Source: Bacillus rhizoplanae
GTDB lineage: Bacteria; Bacillota; Bacilli; Bacillales; Bacillaceae_G
Direction of reading: 5' to 3'
Length of the DNA stretch: 64,000 nt
Assembly: GCF_917563915.1 (NCBI RefSeq)
Contig: NZ_CAKJTI010000009.1
Span: 101,933-165,932, forward strand
Part shown: piece by piece, positions 7,801 through 16,304 of the stretch
Layout: every line of letters starts with the position of its first letter
Numbering within the stretch: the first letter of the stretch is position 1
The notes under the pieces: model-generated
Databases searched by the model: none
Told to the model about the DNA's origin: nothing
The model's input: the letters and a program-made list of their open reading frames with translations, nothing else
Position numbers and translations under genes: made by a program

Positions 7801-9225
7801 TTAACTAATTTTTGTATCAAGTGTTTCTATGTTCTTTTCAGTAGTATTTTTCATGATAAATGGATAAAGAACTAATCCAATTACGAATAATCCTATTCCT
7901 AGTAAGAACGTTTTTATATCAGCTGTCCCTGTTTTGATAACCCAAATTGAATATATAAGAGCAAGTACTGTAATTACTCCGTCAACTTTGCGAGAGCCTT
8001 GCATGACGTTGTATGTTTCACCAGTAATAATGAGTTTTAATTGATACAATGTTGAAACAAGGTACGGAATTAAATAGGCAAGTGTAGCGACAACAATTGC
8101 AAAGTTATACGCCTCTGATACTGACCCTGAAATAGTAGAGAATAAGAATATTTGTGTCATGATATTTGTTAATAATAATGAGTTCGTTGGGCTTCCTTTT
8201 TTATTTGTTTTTCCAAAGAATGCTGGGAATAATCCGCTTTTTGCTGCTTGATATGGAACTTCTGCACTTACAACGATCCAACCGACTGTAGAGCCGAATA
8301 GAGAAACAAGTGCTAGAAATGCCATAATGTATGCACCTTTATTACCAATAGCCATGTTTAATGCATCAACCAATGGTTTTTGTGATTCTTTTAGCACATC
8401 TTGTGGAAGAGCACCCATTGTTAATAATGTAATTGCTACGTAAATAAGAAGAGCAATTACTAATCCGAAAATCGTTGCTTTTTTTACATCGCGTTGTGAT
8501 TTCGCACGGTTTGAAAGCATAACGGCTGACTCAATACCAATAAACGCCCAAAGTGTTGAGATGGCAGCAGCATTGACTTGTCCGCCTAATGGGATAGACT
8601 TTCCAGCTTCATTCATAAAAGTTTGACTATCGCCGAAATTAGCTGCATTAAAAATGAATAATGTAATGATAATAAACATTGTAAACCCAATAATTTTTGC
8701 GACAGTTGCCAGTAAATTCATATTACCAGCATGGTCAATATTTTGGGAAAGAATATATTGAATGCCCCATAGCATAATACTACATACAGCAAATGTTAAG
8801 GCTTTTCCAAGTTCTAATGAAAAACCATTTGTTGTGAATAAAACTTGTTTACTTTGCATAACTGGGAAAAACGTAGATAAATATCCTGCAAATGAAATGA
8901 TGACAGAAGCTGTTGCAGCCCAGTTTGCAGCCCAGTAACCCCAAGCCATACTATAACCAGCAACTTGCCCAGCTTTTGGCGACTTAAACATTGCTTGGGC
9001 ATAGCTTTGCGGACCAGCTTTTAAATTTGGTTTGCGCATTGCTAAGTTTCCAAATACTAGTGCAATCATAAATACCCCAAGCCCGGTAATTGCCCATGCG
9101 AGCGTCGAACCCATTGATCCTGATACTTGAGCTAAATTTGCTGGAAGCATAAACACGCCGCCCCCAACCATATTTCCAACAACGAACGCTGTTAAAATCC
9201 ATAAACCCCATTTTTTTGTTTCCAT
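7801..9225 (-). CDS. APC-family amino acid permease/antiporter behind a His-rich leader attenuator
   Basis: A 474-residue polytopic protein of about 12 helices. The N-terminal signature GNMVGGGVFMLPANLAQ and its overall composition place it in the basic amino acid/polyamine antiporter group (ArcD, agmatine and histidine/histamine antiporters). A ribosome site (AAGGAG) lies upstream of the ATG on the minus strand. What makes it unusual is the 235-base leader. It encodes a short peptide with three consecutive histidine codons, followed by alternative hairpins and a terminator. That context suggests histidine, or an amino acid or amine derived from it, as the controlled substrate. The permease sequence alone cannot confirm substrate or direction of transport. 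No decarboxylase or deiminase gene is adjacent. Confidence 0.85.
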   Translation of the reverse strand: METKKWGLWILTAFVVGNMVGGGVFMLPANLAQVSGSMGSTLAWAITGLGVFMIALVFGNLAMRKPNLKAGPQSYAQAMFKSPKAGQVAGYSMAWGYWAANWAATASVIISFAGYLSTFFPVMQSKQVLFTTNGFSLELGKALTFAVCSIMLWGIQYILSQNIDHAGNMNLLATVAKIIGFTMFIIITLFIFNAANFGDSQTFMNEAGKSIPLGGQVNAAAISTLWAFIGIESAVMLSNRAKSQRDVKKATIFGLVIALLIYVAITLLTMGALPQDVLKESQKPLVDALNMAIGNKGAYIMAFLALVSLFGSTVGWIVVSAEVPYQAAKSGLFPAFFGKTNKKGSPTNSLLLTNIMTQIFLFSTISGSVSEAYNFAIVVATLAYLIPYLVSTLYQLKLIITGETYNVMQGSRKVDGVITVLALIYSIWVIKTGTADIKTFLLGIGLFVIGLVLYPFIMKNTTEKNIETLDTKIS

Positions 9226-9291
9226 GATTGTGTAACTCCTTTTTGTAGTAGTTTTTTTGTTTTATTATTTTTTGTACCTAGTGTTTTTTGG

Positions 9292-9336
9292 AAATAAAAA
9301 AGAGCCATGTAGATGAAAAATACCTACATGGCTCTT
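9292..9336 (-). terminator. Attenuator terminator in the leader of the APC permease gene
   Basis: Read on the minus strand, AAGAGCCATGTAG (complement of 9324-9336) pairs with CTACATGGCTCTT (complement of 9300-9312) over 13 bases around an 11-base loop, followed by a T-rich run. It lies between the leader peptide and the permease start, so it acts before the gene rather than after one. Confidence 0.85.
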
Positions 9337-9340
9337 GATC

Positions 9341-9406
9341 CAACGTAGGTACAACGGGAATAACCCTTGTACCTACGCGTTTTTTTTCCGCTAGGTTCAA
9401 GGGTTT
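9341..9406 (-). promoter_or_regulatory. Alternative antiterminator hairpins of the leader
   Basis: On the minus strand, segment 1 (complement of 9391-9406) can pair with segment 2 (complement of 9362-9379). Segment 2 can instead pair perfectly over 11 bases with segment 3 (complement of 9344-9354). Segment 3 also matches GTAGGTA in the 5' arm and loop of the terminator. Segment 1 begins immediately after the leader stop codon. These exclusive pairings are the layout of translation-controlled attenuation. Confidence 0.7.
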
Positions 9407-9461
9407 ACGTATGATGATGTTGTTTTTGTGCAAATGTAACTACAGTTGTATAAGTAAGCAT
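9405..9461 (-). CDS. Leader peptide with three consecutive histidines
   Basis: An 18-residue ORF, MLTYTTVVTFAQKQHHHT, reading from 9461 to the stop at 9405-9407 on the minus strand. A strong ribosome site (GGAGAAAGGGAG) precedes the ATG. The run of three CAU codons just before the stop resembles the his operon leader peptides of enteric bacteria. It lies directly before the alternative hairpins and terminator that precede the APC permease. Length, codon run and position all fit a ribosome-stalling sensor of charged histidinyl-tRNA. Its translation is inferred. Confidence 0.72.
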   Translation of the reverse strand: MLTYTTVVTFAQKQHHHT

Positions 9462-9503
9462 AGTTCTTTGCTCCCTTTCTCCTCTGATTTTGAAGTAAGT
9501 ATA

Positions 9504-9932
9504 CTACATGTTTTTTAGGAATGGAAGAGAAATGTATATATTTTTTATAAAAATTCGTATTGATGATTAAATATTTATAGTGATTTTGCTTTTATTTTGA
9601 AAACAAACAGATTTAGGAACCGATTTTCAAGATACTGTAATACAAAGAAAACAAGAGGATGACAAGGTTTTATTCAAAATGATGAGCTAATATGAACAAA
9701 TCTTAGTAATGTTTTCATAAATAGAATCGCTTCTTTTAATATTTTACAAACCTGATTTGAAGGAGCTTTTAAAAATAAGCTAAGATATCACAAAGTTGTA
9801 TGCGCTAGATGTTCATAAAATGAACAAAGAAGATGGAAAGTATGCTTTTGCATTTATTTCTCTTTTTACAGGGAATATTAAGGCTGTTACTGAGCGTTTG
9901 TAATATTCTTTGATGAACATGGAGGAAAGTAA
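9504..9932. other. Gene-free interval before the di-heme cytochrome gene
   Basis: AT-rich, with no credible complete gene. A short open stretch on the plus strand at about 9786-9902 (containing LYALDVHKMNKEDGKYAF, no good start, ending at TAA) may be a gene remnant, but I do not recognise it. On the minus strand TATACT (complement of 9498-9503) is a possible -10 for the permease leader; a -35 match is poor. Confidence 0.3.
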
Positions 9933-11891
9933 ATGGAAAATAGGAAGTCGGCTAGATCTCTTGTTGGGGGGATAATGTTTGTATGTGTTGTCCTTTTTAA
10001 CTTTTCAAAATCAACATATGCTTATATTCCTTCTGAAAATCAAATTGTAAAGAGCAAACCAAATCATTATGGAACTGAGGGAAATCAACCAGCATATGAT
10101 ATTTGGGGACAAACGATTTCGCAAAAAAAGGCGAATGAGTTGTTAAAAACGAAAGAAGGCAAAGCTTTATTATCACCACAAAACGGAGCAGTGAAAATTG
10201 ACAGAGAGTTATTAAAATTGGGGAGAGAGTCTTTTTATGAAGAAACATTTGGAAATGAAGTGTTTCTTACAGACATAATGGGTATTTTAAACGGTGCGTT
10301 AACTTTGGAAAATATTAAAAAAGCAATTTACGACTTGCATGGAAAAGGGACAACAAATTTACGTGTCGAACTGGCGAAAACTGTGAAAATAGGAGATAAA
10401 ACGTTTGAAAAAGGAACAAAGGTTGATACTGGTTTAGATGTTTCAAGAGGTTCTAATGAAGTGTTAGGGATGCCTATTATTAAGTCTGAAGGAAGAGAGA
10501 AGATAGGAGTAAGCTGTGCTGCATGCCACGCAACGGTAACAAGAGATACAAAAAAAGTTATTGAAGGTGCTGCAAATAATGATTTTAATGGCGGTCTCAT
10601 TTTAGCACTAGGGACAAATTCAGCAGCTTATTTTTCTCGTGCAGAAATTAAGTCGTTACAAGACTATATAAAAGATTTAGGGCGAACAGTAGTAACCTCT
10701 GATGGAAAAAAAGCTCCGCTTCCTGATCCAGGGATGATAGAGGAGACTGTAGATCGTACTTTATTAAAATGGCCAAGAGGAAACTTTGATGCGAGTAGTG
10801 ATTTGGTGAATAATCCAACACAAATTCCAGATTCTTTTACATTTGGAGATCATCCTTATGGGTGGAATGGGTTTGCACAAGCTGGTCCGTTTAAAGGACT
10901 AAGTGTAATTAATAGTGCTGTAAATATTCAAGGATCAGATTTAACGACATTAGCACATGCTAGTCCATTCCTTTTCAAAATCGACAAGGAAGTTTATTTA
11001 GGAACAATGTTACAAAATGCAGCGAATCTAAAATATCGATATGATCCTAAAAGTGGAAAGAAACCATCTGAGTTTTTTGCTTCAGTAGACCCTACTCCAG
11101 GAGTTCCAGGAGTAAATGAGTTAATTGCGCTTCCGACATTTCCAAGGCCTTCTTTAATCTCTCCTAATGGTTTATTATCAAGTTCTCCTGGCTATCGAGT
11201 CATGGAGCAAAATAATGGAATGTCTGCATTACAAAATACATTTGTTTCCCCTAAACCACCATTATCTGTTGATGATAAGACGATGAAAAAAGGGAAGAAC
11301 GTTTTTGCACGTGCAGGCTGTATTACTTGTCATGCGGGACAAACCTACACAAATAATCGAATTATTCCAGTTAACGAAATTAAGACAGAGCCATCAAGGG
11401 CAAAATCATTTGAAGCAATAGGTAAAAACTTAGCAGAGCCTATTATTTATTCACCGGATACATCTGTACCTGTACCAAAAGGAGCAAAATTGTTAAAAGT
11501 TCCAGCCTATTCATTAGATAAAGAGAAGATTAACTTAGCATATATGTTAAATAGTTCACCTGGTGGTTACAAAGTTCCAAGCTTGTTAGGGCTTTATTGG
11601 GGAGCGCCGTATTTACATGATGGAGGTGTTGCGGTTGGCCAAAACGTGGAGAGTGAACTAGGTATGACAGGAACCGTATCAAAAGGAATTGAGCCTAATC
11701 CGTTTAACAGCTTACGAGCATTAATTGACCAAAACTTGAGAAGAAAAGTAATCGAGGCAAACAAAAATTCAAAGGATTTACAAGACGCACATATTACGGG
11801 GGAAGGACATGAATATTGGGTAGATTCTTCTACAGGTTTTTCAAAGCAAGAGCAAGATGCGTTAATCAACTATTTACTCACATTAGAATAA
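9933..11891 (+). CDS. Secreted di-heme cytochrome c (peroxidase/RoxA-like family)
   Basis: A 652-residue exported protein. An N-terminal signal sequence (hydrophobic stretch about 11-30, ending YAYIP) directs it outside. Two c-type haem sites are present: CAACH near residue 195 and CITCH near residue 463. A C-terminal PSLLGLYWGAPYLHDGG motif (about 548-570) is typical of di-heme cytochrome c peroxidases and RoxA/LatA-type rubber oxygenases. The spacing of 268 residues and total length fit the large RoxA-like group better than classic CcpA peroxidases of about 330 residues. The ribosome site GGAGG precedes ATG 9933. No c-type biogenesis or partner gene is adjacent, and it is a monocistronic unit followed by a bcr1 copy. 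Substrate unknown: peroxide, a small organic molecule or an electron-transfer role are all possible. Confidence 0.82.
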   Translation: MENRKSARSLVGGIMFVCVVLFNFSKSTYAYIPSENQIVKSKPNHYGTEGNQPAYDIWGQTISQKKANELLKTKEGKALLSPQNGAVKIDRELLKLGRESFYEETFGNEVFLTDIMGILNGALTLENIKKAIYDLHGKGTTNLRVELAKTVKIGDKTFEKGTKVDTGLDVSRGSNEVLGMPIIKSEGREKIGVSCAACHATVTRDTKKVIEGAANNDFNGGLILALGTNSAAYFSRAEIKSLQDYIKDLGRTVVTSDGKKAPLPDPGMIEETVDRTLLKWPRGNFDASSDLVNNPTQIPDSFTFGDHPYGWNGFAQAGPFKGLSVINSAVNIQGSDLTTLAHASPFLFKIDKEVYLGTMLQNAANLKYRYDPKSGKKPSEFFASVDPTPGVPGVNELIALPTFPRPSLISPNGLLSSSPGYRVMEQNNGMSALQNTFVSPKPPLSVDDKTMKKGKNVFARAGCITCHAGQTYTNNRIIPVNEIKTEPSRAKSFEAIGKNLAEPIIYSPDTSVPVPKGAKLLKVPAYSLDKEKINLAYMLNSSPGGYKVPSLLGLYWGAPYLHDGGVAVGQNVESELGMTGTVSKGIEPNPFNSLRALIDQNLRRKVIEANKNSKDLQDAHITGEGHEYWVDSSTGFSKQEQDALINYLLTLE

Positions 11892-11941
11892 CTTAGAAGT
11901 ATACTGTAGCGAACAAGCACTGAAAGATAAACAATCTATTT

Positions 11942-12100
11942 TTTATTCCGCTATTCGCGGGCAGGAAGATCCCCCACCTTAAGATTTAGAGAGAAGCGAA
12001 GAAGATAGGTGGAGGATAACTGTCCGTAAAAGCCCGATTGGTTCAACTAACCATCAGTGGGGGATGAAGAAAACCCCCACTGATGGAAGTTTCACTTTAT
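11942..12100 (+). repeat. bcr1 element, full length
   Basis: A 159-base copy bounded by TTTAT at 11942-11946 and 12096-12100. It holds the whole pattern: CGCGGGCAG near the left end, CCCCCACC/GGTGG arms, CCCGATTGGTTCAACTAACC, and the 13-base hairpin arms CCATCAGTGGGGG and CCCCCACTGATGG. The repeated TTTAT is the expected target duplication of bcr1. Confidence 0.88.
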
Positions 12101-12144
12101 TGTAAACAAAAGGATGATATAAAAAGGAAAGATGTGGTAATCTT

Positions 12145-12378
12145 ATGGGGAGGATTTTTTTTAGGAGTGGGAGCTTGCCGTATGTCGTACATATTTTAAG
12201 TATTTTTATGATTTTTGTAGGAGGAATCAGTTTATATCGCTCTCTTAAATATAAAGGGTATGGAGCGTATTTTAAAGTGAAAAAATTGAAAATTCCATTA
12301 TGGATTATTACGTTAGGGGTTTCACTATTTGTTATGAGCATGGGTATTTATGCGCTAATATTAGAGGGAACATGGTAG
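12145..12378 (+). CDS. Small two-helix membrane protein, function unknown
   Basis: A 77-residue ORF with two clear hydrophobic segments (about 12-32 and 50-70) separated by a basic stretch (LKYKGYGAYFKVKKLK), so probably a double-spanning membrane protein with a cytoplasmic basic loop. The ATG at 12145 has a purine-rich AAAGGAAAG 17-25 bases upstream, farther than ideal. It lies between two bcr1 copies in opposite orientation (11942-12100 and 12432-12538). I do not recognise a family. The codon use is ordinary for the window. It could be a native small gene isolated by repeat insertions. Confidence 0.5.
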   Translation: MGRIFFRSGSLPYVVHILSIFMIFVGGISLYRSLKYKGYGAYFKVKKLKIPLWIITLGVSLFVMSMGIYALILEGTW

Positions 12379-12431
12379 TAATATAAAGATGGAATATACG
12401 ATTGTATAAGCTTTAATCTAAGTGAATTATA

Positions 12432-12538
12432 ATAAAGTGAAACTTCCATCAGTTGGGGGACTTCATCCCCCAACTATCTTCTTTGCTTCCCCATGAATCT
12501 TGAGGTGAGAGTCTTACTGCCCGTTAATACAGGATAAA
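12432..12538 (-). repeat. bcr1 element, internally deleted copy on the minus strand
   Basis: A 107-base copy bounded by ATAAA (complement of TTTAT) at 12432-12436 and 12534-12538. The GAAACTTCCATC end and the CTTACTGCCCGTTAATAC end are present; the segment with TTAGTTGAACCAATCGGG is missing. It is inverted relative to the copy at 11942. Confidence 0.82.
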
Positions 12539-12583
12539 TTTGTTTACTTATATAGTCATATTTTCTCTATTAATAGGATTGAA

Positions 12584-12615
12584 AAGGAGTAGAATATTCT
12601 ACTCCTTATATTTTT
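12584..12615 (+). terminator. Palindromic terminator-like hairpin
   Basis: AAGGAGTAGAAT (12584-12595) and ATTCTACTCCTT (12596-12607) form a perfect 24-base palindrome followed by ATATTTTT. It lies 200 bases after the small ORF and may end its transcript. The remaining sequence of 12379-12743 contains a bcr1 copy and nothing else recognised. Confidence 0.45.
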
Positions 12616-12743
12616 ACAGTTGTTCATGTATTGGTGTATAACATACATTCGAGCGAGGATTGCGAACACTTTGTTACATTTCATAGCAGTGATTTTAAGA
12701 TTCATAACGAATTAGTAGAGAGGATAGAACAAGGAGGGGTTAT

Positions 12744-13718
12744 ATGGAGTTAGCAGTTGAACAAGTATTTACAAAGGAAATTTTACAAGAAGGGGCAAAA
12801 CGGTTTGGTGTAACTGTTATGGAAGAACCACTAGGAGATTTTGAAAATTATATCTTTCGTGCAGAGGGAAAGGGAAGTACACCGTATGTTTTGCGTTTGA
12901 CACACTCATCTCATCGTACATATAAGCAAATTGAAGCGGAATTAGACTTTCTAGCATACCTTGGGAAAAACGGTGCAAAAGTAGCGGCACCGCATTGGTC
13001 ACAGAACAATATATTTGTAGAAAGCTTACAAGCGACAGATGGAACATTTTTTTATGTTTCTCTTTTTGATTATGCAAAAGGAGAGAGGGCGAAAGATAAC
13101 GATCCCGATATTTGGAATGATACGCTCTTTTATGCATGGGGGAAAGCAATTGGTCAGTTACATAGACTTACAATGCATTATCCAAAAACAGAGAATCGTG
13201 TTACGTGGATGGATGATGAAATTACAATTATTGATATGTTAAAGGAAAATCATGAACTGCAGCAAATCGCCTATGAAATTATAGAAGAAATTAAGAATTT
13301 ACCTTCTACAAATTGTACATTTGGATTAATTCACGGAGATATTCATCATGGAAATTTCCACTATGAAAATGAAGAGCTAACAATTTTTGATTTTGATGAT
13401 GCAACGTATAATTATTTTGTACATGACCTTGCAATAGTTTTATATTACTCTGTCTTACAAAAAGATTGGCCGGAAGAGAAGAAAACGATTTTTGCACGTC
13501 ATCAGTTGCAAGTATTACGAGAAGGATATGAGACAGAGCATCAGCTTGATGATTCCGCATATAGTGCCTTACCGCTTTTCATGCGTCTTCGAGATGTTGC
13601 TTTATATGGAACAATTATGAAAAAGTTTAACGGTAAGAAAATGCCAGAGCATTTTCAAACATTAACAAGAGCTATTCATCAGAGAGTTCTTGCAAGAAAA
13701 GCAATTATTGAATGTTAA
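12744..13718 (+). CDS. Aminoglycoside-phosphotransferase-like kinase
   Basis: A 324-residue protein of the APH/choline kinase/homoserine kinase fold. The catalytic loop is HGDIHHGNFHYEN (about 198-210), with the base Asp and the metal-binding Asn, followed 15 residues later by the metal-binding IFDFDDATY. An N-lobe with FENYIFRAEG and YVLRLTHS corresponds to the nucleotide-binding region. The ribosome site AAGGAGGGG is strong. It stands alone with its own terminator. The substrate is unknown: this subfamily in bacilli is generally annotated only as phosphotransferase, and it should not be read as an antibiotic resistance enzyme. Confidence 0.82.
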   Translation: MELAVEQVFTKEILQEGAKRFGVTVMEEPLGDFENYIFRAEGKGSTPYVLRLTHSSHRTYKQIEAELDFLAYLGKNGAKVAAPHWSQNNIFVESLQATDGTFFYVSLFDYAKGERAKDNDPDIWNDTLFYAWGKAIGQLHRLTMHYPKTENRVTWMDDEITIIDMLKENHELQQIAYEIIEEIKNLPSTNCTFGLIHGDIHHGNFHYENEELTIFDFDDATYNYFVHDLAIVLYYSVLQKDWPEEKKTIFARHQLQVLREGYETEHQLDDSAYSALPLFMRLRDVALYGTIMKKFNGKKMPEHFQTLTRAIHQRVLARKAIIEC

Positions 13719-13720
13719 GA

Positions 13721-13780
13721 AAAAGAAGAAACTGACCTAAAACACCCTCTAGTGGAGTCATGGTCAGTTTCTTCTTTTTT
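13721..13780 (+). terminator. Terminator of the APH-like gene
   Basis: A 17-base perfect stem, AAAAGAAGAAACTGACC (13721-13737) with GGTCAGTTTCTTCTTTT (13762-13778), with a T-run. Confidence 0.9.
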
Positions 13781-13889
13781 AGGCTAGTTTGAGTATGTAG
13801 ATTATATTAGATGATTGATGCTCTGTTTTTTACTAATAAGTACTTTTTGTGTTTTTATACAAAAATGTGTTTATTTTCTCAAAATAATA

Positions 13890-13919
13890 TTGAATTGCAT
13901 AAGGTGTATATTTTATAAT
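13890..13919 (+). promoter_or_regulatory. Predicted sigma-A promoter of the AgcS symporter
   Basis: TTGAAT (13890-13895), an 18-base spacer and a perfect TATAAT (13914-13919), 44 bases before the GTG start. Confidence 0.6.
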
Positions 13920-13962
13920 TTTTATATATTCTGAAAATTCTAAACTAAAAGGAGGAGGATTT

Positions 13963-15423
13963 GTGGAAACCTTTGTTAATTGGTTAAATGGTATTGTATG
14001 GAGTCCTGCACTTGTTTATTTATGCTTAGGAGTAGGTTTATATTTTTCAGTTCGAACGAGATTTCTACAAGTTAGACATGTGGGTGAGATGATAAGACTT
14101 ACATTTCAAGGAGAGAAATCCGAAGCTGGTGTTTCTTCGTTTCAGGCGCTAGCACTTTCTTTATCAGGCCGTGTTGGGACAGGAAATATTGCTGGAGTGG
14201 CCACAGCAATCGCTTTTGGAGGACCAGGAGCAGTCTTTTGGATGTGGCTTGTAGCCTTTTTGGGAGCTGGTTCTGCTTATGTAGAATCAACACTTGCACA
14301 AATTTACAAGACGAAGTACAAAGGGCAATTCCGAGGTGGTCCAGCATATTACATAGAAAAAGGATTAGGAATTAAATGGTATGCGATTGTTTTCGTCATG
14401 GCGACAATTCTTGCAACAGGGATGTTGCTTCCTGGTGTACAAGCGAACAGTATTGCGGTAAGTTTGGAAACAGCGTTTGGTATTAATACATCCGTATCAG
14501 GGGCAATATTAGTTGTTGTACTAGGTCTTATCATTTTTGGTGGTGTAAAACGTATTGTTAACGTAGCGCAAGTTGTTGTGCCGTTTATGGCAGCTGGTTA
14601 TATTCTTGTTGCTTGTTTAATTGTTTTCATGAATATTGATAAGTTGCCAGATGCTTTCATGCTTATTCTGAAAAGTGCATTTGCGTTAGAATCTGCATTT
14701 GGAGGGATTATCGGTTTAGCAATTTCATGGGGCGTAAAACGCGGGATTTATTCAAATGAGGCTGGACAAGGAACAGGAGCGCATGCAGCTGCTGCAGCGG
14801 AAGTATCTCATCCGGCAAAACAAGGACTTGTACAAGCATTTTCTGTTTACATTGACACATTATTTGTGTGCTCTGCAACAGCATTCATGATGATTATTAC
14901 AGGGATGTATAATGTGTTTGATGCAAGTGGAAAAGGGTTTCTTGTTAATAACTTGAACGGTGCGGAACCGGGACCTGGTTATACGCAATCTGCTGTTGAA
15001 TCTGTATTCCCTGGTTTTGGAAATGCTTTTGTTGCTATTTCTCTTTTTTTCTTTGCTTTCACAACCATTATGGCATACTACTACATTGCAGAAACGAATA
15101 TTGCCTATTTAAATCGCGAAAAAGATCGTCCTTGGATGACACTTGTGTTGAAGTTTATATTCTTAGCAACTGTATTCTATGGCTGTGTGAAAACAGCGGC
15201 AACAGCGTGGGCGCTTGGGGATATCGGTGTTGGTATTATGGCCTGGGTAAATATTATCGCAATTCTATTCTTGCAAAAACCGGCGCTTGTAGCATTGAAA
15301 GACTATGAGAAGCAGAAGAAGGAAGGGAAAGATCCTGTATTTGATCCTCAAGAACTTGGTATTAAAAATGCTGATTTTTGGGAGCATGAATATGGAAAAG
15401 ATAAACAAGAAGAGGTTTCGTAA
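13963..15423 (+). CDS. Sodium:alanine/glycine symporter, AgcS family
   Basis: A 486-residue membrane carrier of about 11 helices. The GTG start at 13963 is fixed by a very strong ribosome site, GGAGGAGG, at 13951-13958. Family signatures include LSGRVGTGNIAGVATAIAFGGPGAVFWMW (about 66-94, the sodium and substrate binding region) and IYSNEAGQGTGAHAAA (about 262-277). It imports D/L-alanine or glycine with sodium. It stands as a single unit between its own promoter and terminator. The glutamine transporter operon follows on the same strand. Close paralogues (AlsT/GlnT) carry glutamine, so that substrate cannot be excluded. Confidence 0.9.
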   Translation: METFVNWLNGIVWSPALVYLCLGVGLYFSVRTRFLQVRHVGEMIRLTFQGEKSEAGVSSFQALALSLSGRVGTGNIAGVATAIAFGGPGAVFWMWLVAFLGAGSAYVESTLAQIYKTKYKGQFRGGPAYYIEKGLGIKWYAIVFVMATILATGMLLPGVQANSIAVSLETAFGINTSVSGAILVVVLGLIIFGGVKRIVNVAQVVVPFMAAGYILVACLIVFMNIDKLPDAFMLILKSAFALESAFGGIIGLAISWGVKRGIYSNEAGQGTGAHAAAAAEVSHPAKQGLVQAFSVYIDTLFVCSATAFMMIITGMYNVFDASGKGFLVNNLNGAEPGPGYTQSAVESVFPGFGNAFVAISLFFFAFTTIMAYYYIAETNIAYLNREKDRPWMTLVLKFIFLATVFYGCVKTAATAWALGDIGVGIMAWVNIIAILFLQKPALVALKDYEKQKKEGKDPVFDPQELGIKNADFWEHEYGKDKQEEVS

Positions 15424-15437
15424 AAAGATAAAAGTGA

Positions 15438-15473
15438 AAGAAGCAAAGAGAGCAATCTCTTTGCTTCTTTTTT
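15438..15473 (+). terminator. Terminator of the AgcS gene
   Basis: GAAGCAAAGAG (15440-15450) pairs with CTCTTTGCTTC (15457-15467), followed by TTTTTT. Confidence 0.9.
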
Positions 15474-15563
15474 ATATCTAAAAGATTACTAGTTATTTTT
15501 TTATGTGTCTTCGAATATAAAAAACTGTATAGGCTTTTTTGAGTTGTAAAGGAGGGGAGTAGA

Positions 15564-16292
15564 TTGATTGTTTTTCGCGATGTTAACAAATATTACGACA
15601 GCTTTCAGGTTTTAAAAAATATTAATTTGCAAATTGAAAAAGGGGAAGTCGTCGTGGTCGTTGGTCCATCGGGATCAGGAAAAAGCACGTTGCTGCGCTG
15701 CATGAATCAACTAGAGATGATTACGAATGGTGAATTGTTTGTGAATGGTGTAAACGTGCATGAGATAAAGAAAGATATAAATCAACTAAGACGAAGCATC
15801 GGCATGGTATTTCAACATTTTTATTTATATCCCCATAAAACGGTGCTTCAAAATATTACACTTGCCCCGATAAAAGTACTCAAAAAGCCGAAAGAAGAAG
15901 CAGAAAAAATTGCTATGTTTTACTTAGAAAAAGTGGGGATTACTGATAAAGTAAATGCCTATCCGCACCAACTATCAGGCGGACAGCAACAGCGCGTTGC
16001 CATTGCAAGGGGGCTAGCAATGAGGCCGGAGATCATGCTGTTTGATGAACCAACTTCTGCACTTGATCCCGAAATGATTGGCGAGGTACTCGACGTTATG
16101 AAAACATTAGCAAAAGAAGGAATGACGATGGTTGTTGTTACACATGAGATGGGGTTTGCTCGTGAGGTAGCTGATCGTATTTTATTTATGGACAAGGGTC
16201 AAATTGTGGAAGAAGCAGCACCTGTTGATTTCTTTGCAAATCCAAAGCAAGAACGAGCACGATTATTTTTAAGTCGTGTGCTTAATCATTAA
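15564..16292 (+). CDS. glnQ: Polar amino acid (glutamine-type) ABC transporter ATPase
   Basis: A 242-residue ABC ATPase. It starts at TTG 15564 behind GGAGGGG; no in-frame ATG precedes the conserved VFRDVNKYY. Walker A is GPSGSGKST (about 34-42), the Q-loop is [10 protein letters not shown], the signature is LSGGQQQR (about 138-145), Walker B is IMLFDEP, and the switch His is in VTHEMGF. It is the closest match to the GlnQ/HisP polar amino acid group. The gene order is ATPase, binding protein, permease, permease, as in glnQHMP of Bacillus. It powers uptake through the two permeases encoded downstream. Confidence 0.93.
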   Translation: MIVFRDVNKYYDSFQVLKNINLQIEKGEVVVVVGPSGSGKSTLLRCMNQLEMITNGELFVNGVNVHEIKKDINQLRRSIGMVFQHFYLYPHKTVLQNITLAPIKVLKKPKEEAEKIAMFYLEKVGITDKVNAYPHQLSGGQQQRVAIARGLAMRPEIMLFDEPTSALDPEMIGEVLDVMKTLAKEGMTMVVVTHEMGFAREVADRILFMDKGQIVEEAAPVDFFANPKQERARLFLSRVLNH

Positions 16293-16304
16293 GGGGGGAA
16301 TTCG

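Noticed and set aside
9786-9902. Short frame containing LYALDVHKMNKEDGKYAF as a transposase remnant
   Set aside because: The fragment is too short, has no start and matches no transposase motif that I can name.
12744-13718. Reading the APH-like kinase as an aminoglycoside resistance gene
   Set aside because: Only the general kinase motifs are present; the family is broad and the context gives no link to resistance.
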